From Arcuatula senhousia (Eukaryota > Mollusca > Bivalvia > Mytilida > Mytilidae): a DNA stretch of 64,000 nucleotides. The number at the start of each line of letters is the position of its first letter. Positions within the stretch are counted from its first letter, which is position 1. Both the position numbers and the translations under genes were made by a program. Below the pieces are notes generated by a model, which made no database searches, was not told the DNA's origin, and was given only the letters and a program-made list of their open reading frames with translations. Location of the stretch: positions 12,847,501-12,911,500 of the forward strand of contig OZ020307.1 in NCBI GenBank assembly GCA_963971305.1, read 5' to 3'. Below are positions 57,301 through 64,000 of this stretch, in pieces.

Positions 57301-60300
57301 TAAGGGTCACTTATTTAGCACTATTCATTGTCTTATGTTCTGTATCCTTCTCTGTCGTCACAAATTTCTGTCATGGTTTTCTAGGTTGGATGTAGCTTAA
57401 TTGTGTAGTATGTAATTTAATTCATATATCTCATTTGCTACCTGCTTACTAAAAAACACATGTCATCTATAGAAGACTGAAATTCTGTAGAAGTTTTTTT
57501 ATCGTTATGTCTGTCATTTTATCTTTGCAGTTTAGATTGTATCAATGTGTCTTATATAGTTAACAGTTACATGTACAAAAAAAAACATATAATTTTAATG
57601 TATTTAGTTTTTTGTTAGCTCACCTGACCCGAAGGGTCATGTGAGCTATTGTCATCGTTAGGCGTCCGTCGTCCGTCGTTAACTTTTCTTCAAAGATCTT
57701 CTTCTCTGAAACCACTGATGGGATTTCTTTGAAACTTTGTACACTTGATCTTTAGGATGTCCTCTACCAAGTTTGTGAATTATATACAGGTCGACCAACG
57801 AACATGGCCGCCGTTGCTAAAAATAGAACAGGGGGGTCAGACCATTGTTTTTGGCTTATAACTTGAAAAGTATAAGAGATAGAAAAAATCCGAAGCAATC
57901 TTCCATGTTCAGCATCAAAAGCTCTACAAATCTCTTCATTGAGTAGAAGTTGTGAAACGACTCCTTATAGGAGTTATTGCCCTTTAATCATCAAAATTGA
58001 CCATTTTAGCAGTTTTTGGACTATATCTTGAAAACCGTTAGAGCTAGAGGAAAAGTTAGTATTGCAAAATTGTTAGGCTCATTGAGATCTACAAAAATTA
58101 TTTCAGGGTCAAAATTGTCAGATCAGCCGTTAAAGAGTTATTCCCCTTTAACTGTTTTTTTCCATTAATTTTAACTGATTTTCAAAAATCTTCTCCTCTG
58201 AAACCACTAAAGGGATTGCATTGATACTTGGTATACTTGATCTTTAGGATGTCCTCTACCAAGTTTGTGAATTATATACACTTCGACCGACCAACATGGC
58301 CGCCATTGCTAAAAATAGAACAGGGGGGTCAGACCATTGTTTTTGGCTTATAACTTGAAAAGTATAAGAGATAGAGAAAATCCGAAGCAACCAATCATGT
58401 TCTGCATCAAAATCTCTACAAATCTTTCTATTGAGTCGAAGTTGTGAAACGACTCCTTATAGGAGTTATTGCCCTTTAATCATCAAAATTGACCATTTTA
58501 GCAGTTTTTGGACTATATCTTGAAAACTGTTAGAGCTAGAGGAAAAGTTAGCATTGCAGAATTGTTAAGCTCATTGAGATCTTCAAAAATTATTACAGGG
58601 TCAAAATTGTCAGATCAGGCGTTTAAGAGTTATCCCCCTTTAACTGTTTTTCATTAATATTAACTCATTTTCAAAAATCTTCTTCTCTGAAACCACTGAA
58701 GGGATTACATTGATACTTGGTATACTTGATCTTTAGTATGTCCTCTACCAAGAGAAAAACCGAAGCAACTTTTCTTATTCAGCATCAAAAGGTCCTTTTA
58801 GGAGTTATTGCCCTTGAACTGTTTTTTTTCTATTAATTTAAACTGATTTTCAAAAATCTTCTCTGAAACCACTGAAGAGATCATGTTTTGCAACTTTGTA
58901 TACTTGAAAGTTTGTGAAATTTATTCAAACTTTGGCATAAGAGATCAGGTGAACGATTCAGGCTCCTGGGAGCCTCTAGTTTTTGCTCTTGTTCAATTTC
59001 TTGGTTTTCTTTAAAAAAAATTTCAAGTCAAAGGGCTTTCTTCTGTCTTAGGCACGGACCATTTGATTTTGGGGGGGGCTGAGATTTTACCTTGAGCCGG
59101 GAAATTTTTTTCGCCCGCTTTGCAGGCCAGATTAATTTTTCACACACAGATTAAGCAAGGAAATTTTGTTGGCAAGATTTTTTTTTTTCAATTGGCAAGA
59201 TTGAAACCAGATGATTTTTTTCAACCTAGGTGCTGGCCAGATTATTTATTTTTACAAAAATCAGGGCCGGGAAATTTAAAAAAAAAAAAAATCCCAGCCC
59301 CCCCCCCCCCCCCCCCCCCCCCCCCGAAAATCAAATGGTCCATGCCTTATGTATCTTGACATTTTATTTGAAATAACATGTTATGTACCAGCCAGAATAT
59401 TTCAATTCAAATTTTAGTTTATTATAAGTGAGTAGTTTATTAATTGTTATGCATATCAATGTTCTTTTTGTGAACATATGAATGGTTTTGCTTTATAAAA
59501 TGTTTAAAAGGCAGATATACACTCTTAAAGGGGAAGTAAATGATGAGGTTTTACATAAAATAATGATCAAACAAATTGACTTATCCCCCTTTTCTCACAA
59601 AATATTTTTTCATACTTTTAGCTTCTATATATAGATGTTGGATTTCAATATTTTTAATTTTAGACTGAAAATTTTCAGTTTGTATATGGTCTGATATATA
59701 GTGCACAAGGTGACGTGTTCACATGTATATACAATATCTTATTTATATATGGTCAGGAATGCGAGGTTGTGACAGGTTGTAACTATAGGAAATTTTTTAA
59801 CCCAATTTTATATACATACATGACATAGTGTATGAATAGAAAGTTCTATTTGGTCTTTGATTTATTGAAGTGATATAATAGAGTTTTATTAATTTTTCCT
59901 TGTTTCTTTTGGCACCATGTATTTTACAGAGTGGAGTCTTGGAGTGGAGTTTGGAGTCTAGAGCTTGGAGTAATAATAATTATTCTCCAATCTTAATAAT
60001 CATGTTAATTTTAAAACAATATTTAGAAATTTGATATATTTCTGTTTTATTCAATTTGGTAATTTAATCATGGTCTGTGAGCCAGATTATTAAAAGAGTT
60101 ACAGGTTTGTGTTTCTGTGCCTAAATGTTATCAATTCTATCAGCATTAAATCATTTTCATTCTTGATAGATTTTATAAGCCAAAAATGAATTACTTAATA
60201 AAGTTAATTAAAGTTAATGGCATGTCCAGTTATCCATAAACTTGATCTTGGTCATTTGCATTCATCTTTGACAATGTGAAGATGACTGATAAAAAAGAAG

Positions 60301-63300
60301 TTAGACATGGCTCCATTTTTTAACAAGAATACCGGTAATCAAAATTATGTAATAAAAAGTGCTTGTTTGCCCTGTTATGTCTTGAGTTATAGTAAATGCA
60401 TGTTGACTGAGAAGATCATATTTTAAAATAGCAATGCATTAAAGACAGGTTGTACAGGGCAATGACCTGTAAATAGCTTTATTGTGAAGTTTAATGTCTG
60501 TGACTGCATAGTTATTTAAACCATATGTGGTTCATATCCCTTACAAAACACTAATGTCTGCTGTAAGCCTGCCGCAAGTCTGCAGTAAGCTTGCAGCAAA
60601 CTTTTTAGTTCGCAGAAAGAAAAGATAATAGTTCGCAGATGTTTGCGGCTACCTGCCAACTTTCTGCGAGTTTGCCGTAAATCTGCAGCAAATAATACAA
60701 AGTTTGCAGATATGCAGGAAAAGTTAACTGTTTGCAGCAAGTTTGCAGCAATTGATAATTTTAACCCTGGTACACTTGATGATGTCATCTATGACATCAT
60801 CAGTTTTGGAGGCAAAGATTCTTCTAATGGAAGTTCACATGTTATGAGTTCAAATCAGTATTTTAAAAGGATTTAATGGTGTACATTTTAAAAGATGAAG
60901 ATAATGTAAGTAAAATAATATTATTCTTGCAATATGACATGCAAATAAGCTAAATTCCTTGCCAATTTTTACTCCAAGGTTGCATACATGTATATGGATG
61001 AATTATTATCTTATTAAGGTAGAGATATGCAAACAAATGCAAAAATGAATAGCATTTTTATCAGTTTAAGAGTTCAAATTTTAGAATTGGCAGTTTTAGA
61101 AGGTCCTCTTATTTTTAAGGTACATGTATAGTTCTTTCCACTTTTCTACAACAGTATTATATAGTTCTCATCTGCTGTTGTTTTGTTATTTTCTGTTTTC
61201 AATTTTCAAATCATTGATAATTTGATGGTTCACATTTTGAATAATTTTTATTAAATAGATTTTTTCATGCTTGAAAAAAATGTCTTATGCATGCAAACTA
61301 AAGACCATATATGTATAATTAAATTTTGTTATACATGTATCACTTAATATAAATTGTTCATTCATGCAGATTTACTGCAACATCTGAGGAAAATGTCCAT
61401 ATAGATTATGAAGAGTTTGCAGCAGACCTGCTGCAAACCTAATTTGCATGGTAAAAAGTCGCAGCAGACTTACGGCAAAGTTCGCAGAAAACTTGCTGCA
61501 GGTTTGCAGCTAGCTGCGATGTTCGCGAGAGTTTGCAGGTGAATGCCCATATAAGGTCAAAGAATTTATCTGCTGCAGACTTGCCGCAAACCTAATTTGC
61601 ATGGTAAAAAGTCGCTGCAAGTCTGCAGCAGACAGTTTACCGCTAATTTACAGCAACTTTGCTGCAGATCAGCGGCAACAGGTTGCGGAAGACCTCTTTT
61701 TTTGGTAAGGGAGGTCATAAATCTTACTTTATGAATAAAACTCTTTTGTTTTAAAACTCTAGACATTCCTGCCAATGATGAAAATCATCTATTGTAGCTG
61801 ATCTAGGTTTATAACCAATCAGCATATATGACAAATATTTATAGCACAGCTGTGTCAAATTTAAATAATTTTTCACTCTAAACTCCAGACTCCACTCTAC
61901 AACTCCACTCCAAGACTCCACTCTGTAAAATACATGGTGCCGTTTCTTTTTGCACTATAATCGAATTTTAACACAATATTGTTCTTTTTATTTAAAGTAT
62001 ACTTCTTTTTTGTTAATAAAAAAAAAATTGTCACACAGTCATTTATTAACTTGAAAGGGGGAGGCTTGGTTTCATCCTAAAAAAGTATTTTGAAATGATT
62101 TTTGATGAAAAAAATATTTTGGCATCAGATGATAAGAAAAAAACATTCTGAATAAAGATATCTGCTAGATATAAAATAATGCTGATAATGAAAACAATAT
62201 TCTGCTGCTACACCTTCAAAAAAATAATAGTAATTAAGTTAAATGGTCTGTCCCTTAAGAAAACATTCTTTAAATGTTTATAGTTTAATCCAAATTATCT
62301 GTAACTTAAAGACACATATTTGAAGTTTACAAGCCTTCTCGTGCATTCATTTTATCAAGAGAGAAATGTTTCGTTACGTAAGTTTTATTTTTAATGGCTA
62401 TAAATAGATAAAAAAGTTCTTTTAAATTAAGGAAAACCCAGCATATGGTTTTTTTTAAACATAGATATAAGATATGTAGAACAATTTTGAGTCATTTGTA
62501 TGATTGATATAAATATTTTATGTTAAAAATAGATCTTTTAAGCAATCTAACTTTACAAACCAAAGATTTCAAGGATATTTAAAATTTAGTTTTTTTCTTG
62601 CTTTTATAAAGATTATCCAACAATTAAAGTTGCTTGTCAACAGTTCAAATAGGGTAAAGATATGTAACTAAAAGGGTTGTATAAATAATGAAATTTAATT
62701 AAATATCAACAATTTGTAGGGCTAGTATGTTTTCCTTTTGAAAGCCAGGATTTCAGAAGATTAACACGCATTTTATTCTGAGGTTAAGAGGTCAAATGTC
62801 AAGGCCACAAGTTTTGCCAGGTGGTGGACATGGAGCCATGCATGCTTTTGTTGTATAGACATAAAGATGTATTAGGGTTCCAGTTAAGTCACATAGGAAG
62901 AGTTTGTTCCCAAATCCTAGTTTCACTGAAACAGACAAGAAGTGTATTGTCTTCAAAAGCAATTAATTTACCTCAGGTTTTTTTTTAAAGATTTGGGGTA
63001 GACTATTCTCAATGTTTTCATTTCTACTGAAATATTTTTATACACTATTCTGTAGACCATGGACTTTCTTTTTAATAATCAAATACACTGAAATTATTTT
63101 ATCACATTGCATTATAGGTACTGTGGTTTTATTATTATTTGTGGGAAACAGGGTATTATTTAAAACTGGAATTATTTTGGAAATTGGAAAATTAATTTTT
63201 TTTTTTTTTAGTTAGACTCAGCCTTACTAAGGGGGTTAGTCATGCTGTCATGACTAATGGTTTGGGTTAGTATTGTAACAATTATTGTGTAAACTAATTA

Positions 63301-64000
63301 ACCCCCTTAGCCATGCCGGCATGACTAACCCCTTAAAGGCTTAGTCTAACTCAAAAATTTTTAATTTAATTTTCCAATTTCCAAAATAATTCCAGTTTCA
63401 AATAATACCTTGTTGGGATATCAATTTTCGTGGTATTTGTGAGTGGCCTTGATCCACCAAAATTGATATACAATAAAAAGGAAATCTAACATTGATCTGT
63501 ATGCTGCTGCCATCAGAACCACAAATTTAAGAATCTACAAACTGATCCTTTTTCATCAAACCATGAAAATTGGTACCCACAAAAATAAATGAATCGACGT
63601 TATCTTTGAAAGGTGTGAAACAGATTTGATCATCACTGTCTATGGACTAACAATGAAGTAGGAGGCCTTAACCATGGCTACTTTGTATTATTTCTGATCT
63701 CTATGATGTTTAATTACAGGTATCTGTGATCGGTGTGTACACAGATTTGATCATCACTGTCTATGGACTAACAATGATGTAGGAGGCCTTAACCATGGCT
63801 ACTTTATATTAATTATTTCTGATCTCTATGATGTTTAATAACAGGTATCTGTGATCGATGTGTACACAGATTTGATCATCACTGTCTATGGACTAACAAT
63901 GATGTAGGAGGCCTTAACCATGGCTACTTTGTATTATTTCTGATCTCTATGATGTTTAATTACAGGTATCTGTGATCGGTGTGTACATAGATTTGATCAT
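54173..64000 (+). CDS. ZDHHC4: ZDHHC4-like palmitoyltransferase, 3' end missing
   Basis: Coding exons 54173-54301, 56151-56224 and 56954-57258, then a DHHC exon present in several copies from 63720. Joined in frame they give 169 codons plus the catalytic exon. TM1 is at residues 3-22; two further hydrophobic segments lie at about 75-95 and 104-120. A DPG motif (126-128) precedes the cysteine-rich domain: C155, C158, H168, C169, C172, C175, then DHHC at 180-183 and LW. The enzyme transfers palmitate to cysteines of membrane proteins; vertebrate ZDHHC4 is an ER/Golgi enzyme. The N-terminal MEFL, the RRNQF segment and PARSKHCS match ZDHHC4 better than other family members. The usual NNC cysteine is Asp here. 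It is head to head with the delphilin-like gene. The C-terminal half lies beyond the window. Confidence 0.88.
54302..56150. other. ZDHHC4-like intron 1
   Basis: AT-rich. An inverted pair GCGAGCATAGCT (54650) / AGCTATGCTCGC (55041) encloses about 0.4 kb and looks like a small degenerate element. Otherwise nothing recognised. Confidence 0.4.
56151..56224 (+). CDS. ZDHHC4: ZDHHC4-like exon 2
   Basis: Acceptor CTTTATTACAG, donor CAGAAG|GTATTT, 74 nt, phase 0 to 2. It encodes [20 protein letters not shown] and ILYR. Short and found by phase and family similarity. Confidence 0.85.
56335..56715 (-). mobile_element. Tandem-repeat element, family E, reverse copy
   Basis: ATACCCCCACTCCTAAGAG at the left, then GTCTGTCCGTCATTCTGTCC and two units with AGCTTCTACTGAAGGGATTG and ATGATCTACTTCCTGTTTT. 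The right part is cut by the repeat starting at 56717. Confidence 0.55.
56717..56805 (+). repeat. Dispersed repeat just before the duplicated exon 3
   Basis: ACCACGAATTTAAGAATCCA, GATCCTTTATCATCAAAAC and ACCCACGAAAATAAATGAAT; the same repeat is at 63518-63597, immediately before the DHHC exon array. Confidence 0.6.
56848..56936 (+). pseudogene. Partial tandem copy of ZDHHC4-like exon 3
   Basis: The 106-bp unit 56831-56936 (acceptor plus the first 89 nt of exon 3) is repeated at 56937-57042. The two differ at two bases, both synonymous (GTC/GTT Val, ATT/ATC Ile). Read through, the first copy meets TAG in the second copy's acceptor. If spliced at ACAA|GTATGC it shifts frame, so it is unlikely to add to the protein. 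Confidence 0.8.
56954..57258 (+). CDS. ZDHHC4: ZDHHC4-like exon 3: TM2 region and first half of the cysteine-rich domain
   Basis: Acceptor TTTCTGTTTTAG, donor CACTGTA|GTAAGT, 305 nt, phase 2 to 1. It encodes [20 protein letters not shown], then hydrophobic segments, [11 protein letters not shown] and [17 protein letters not shown]. The last codon is finished by the DHHC exon as Ser. Confidence 0.9.
57617..58979 (-). mobile_element. Helentron-like non-autonomous element, copy B3
   Basis: In minus orientation it starts ACTAGAGGCTCCCAGGAGCC and ends in the hairpin at 57618-57646, which has the same outer arms as B1/B2 but different inner base pairs. The interior has two to three tandem units of about 540 bp with AAATCTTCTTCTCTGAAACC (plus sense). 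It lies in ZDHHC4 intron 3. Confidence 0.62.
59051..59346. mobile_element. PIF/Harbinger-like MITE with G/C tracts
   Basis: Flanked by TTA (59048-59050 and 59347-59349). Ends GGCACGGACCATTTGATTTT and the inverse of GGCATGGACCATTTGATTTT; a G run at the left and a C run of 28 at 59298-59325. The long C run is a likely place for sequencing error. Confidence 0.7.
60535..60770. repeat. Degenerate array of TTTGCAGCAAG-type words, cluster 1
   Basis: CTGCAG, GCAGCAA and AGTTTGC words recur on both strands at irregular spacing of about 8-20 bp. GC content is far above the flanks. Confidence 0.55.
61375..61700. repeat. Degenerate array of TTTGCAGCAAG-type words, cluster 2
   Basis: Same words as cluster 1, plus a duplicated block AACCTAATTTGCATGGTAAA followed by AAGTCGC at about 61436 and 61590. 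Confidence 0.55.
61951..63151. other. AT-rich intron sequence
   Basis: No exon, RNA gene or bounded element recognised in this part of ZDHHC4 intron 3. Confidence 0.4.
63152..63409. mobile_element. Palindromic MITE of about 258 bp
   Basis: Left GGTATTATTTAAAACTGGAA pairs with the right end (inverse of GGTATTATTTGAAACTGGAA), and the inner arms (TTAGACTCAGCC / GGCTTAGTCTAA, GGGGGTTAGTCATGC / GCATGACTAACCCC) also pair. Flanks TTGTGGGA and TTGTTGGGA are only approximate duplicates. Confidence 0.6.
63518..63597 (+). repeat. Dispersed repeat just before the DHHC exon array
   Basis: Same repeat as 56717-56805; it runs directly into the broken first copy of the DHHC exon. Confidence 0.55.
63602..63719 (+). 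pseudogene. Broken copy of the DHHC exon
   Basis: Aligns to the intact copies, but the first 30 bases are altered and a 1-base deletion shifts the frame ahead of the DHHC codons. No acceptor precedes it because the dispersed repeat abuts it. Confidence 0.75.
63720..64000 (+). CDS. ZDHHC4: DHHC catalytic exon, tandem copies starting at 63720, 63845 and 63966
   Basis: Each copy follows TTTAA(T/A)(T/A)ACAG and reads [20 protein letters not shown], then GGLNHGY; the third copy is cut by the window edge. The unit is 121-125 bp. Joined to exon 3 the first codon is Ser, completing the CCHC ligands and the DHHC active site. Copy 63720 has a 4-bp insertion after GGCTAC. The following hydrophobic codons (FVLFLISLMMF) suit TM3 of the family, but the same bases could be an intron's pyrimidine tract, so the true exon end is unclear. 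Which copy is used cannot be decided here. Confidence 0.75.

Larger units (their letters stand above)
59911..61941. mobile_element. MULE-like element with GGAGT-word terminal inverted repeats
   Basis: Exact 9-bp duplication GTTTCTTTT at 59902-59910 and 61942-61950. The ends are GGCACCATGTATTTTACAGA on both sides, followed by irregular GGAGT words (left) or ACTCC words (right). The interior is AT-rich with two GCAGC-rich clusters at 60535-60770 and 61375-61700. No transposase frame. Confidence 0.7.

Noticed and set aside
59120..59359. Open frame with a poly-proline tail
   Set aside because: The prolines come from the 28-base C run of a MITE.

Overview
The window is eukaryotic: interrupted genes with GT-AG introns, AT-rich noncoding DNA and a very high load of short mobile elements. 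The style of repeats (tandem-repeat-filled elements ending in hairpins followed by A-runs, GACGGACGG tracts, many MITEs) and two animal-specific proteins suggest a lophotrochozoan animal, most likely a marine bivalve such as a mussel. The phylum is inferred from the repeats, not proven.

Two protein genes are recognisable and lie head to head. On the minus strand, eleven phase-compatible coding exons from 41754 down to 1 encode the first 618 residues of a delphilin (GRID2IP)-like scaffold: PDZ1-PDZ2-HHD1-PDZ3-HHD2-HHD3, running off the left edge. On the plus strand from 54173, exons encode a ZDHHC4-like palmitoyltransferase that runs off the right edge inside its catalytic exon. GRID2IP and ZDHHC4 are also adjacent and divergent on human 7p22.1, so the pairing supports both calls and suggests an old linkage. 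A full-length U2 snRNA gene lies in a delphilin intron at 582-772, on the same strand. The ZDHHC4 exons carry local duplications: exon 3 has a partial tandem copy with only synonymous differences, and the DHHC exon occurs at least three times intact plus one broken copy.

Nearly everything else is repeats. Two TTAA-flanked piggyBac-like elements (13991-19224 and 30983-34617) make up most of their regions. Two elements with 9-bp target duplications have terminal inverted repeats built from pentamer words (49854-52481 and 59911-61941). There are hAT-, PIF/Harbinger- and Tc/pogo-like MITEs, a composite with two near-identical 450-bp arms (42131-44316), and several families of hairpin-ended elements filled with 150-190 bp tandem repeats (3201-6797, 7413-8094, 9810-10619, 21418-25811, 57617-58979). 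These last resemble non-autonomous Helentrons. Several otherwise unlike families share a common core of about 45 bp.

Layout: 1-41811 delphilin gene, introns packed with elements; 41812-54163 intergenic, with one candidate promoter block and one unassigned exon-like frame; 54164-64000 ZDHHC4 gene, also rich in elements. No transposase or reverse transcriptase gene was recognised in the window.
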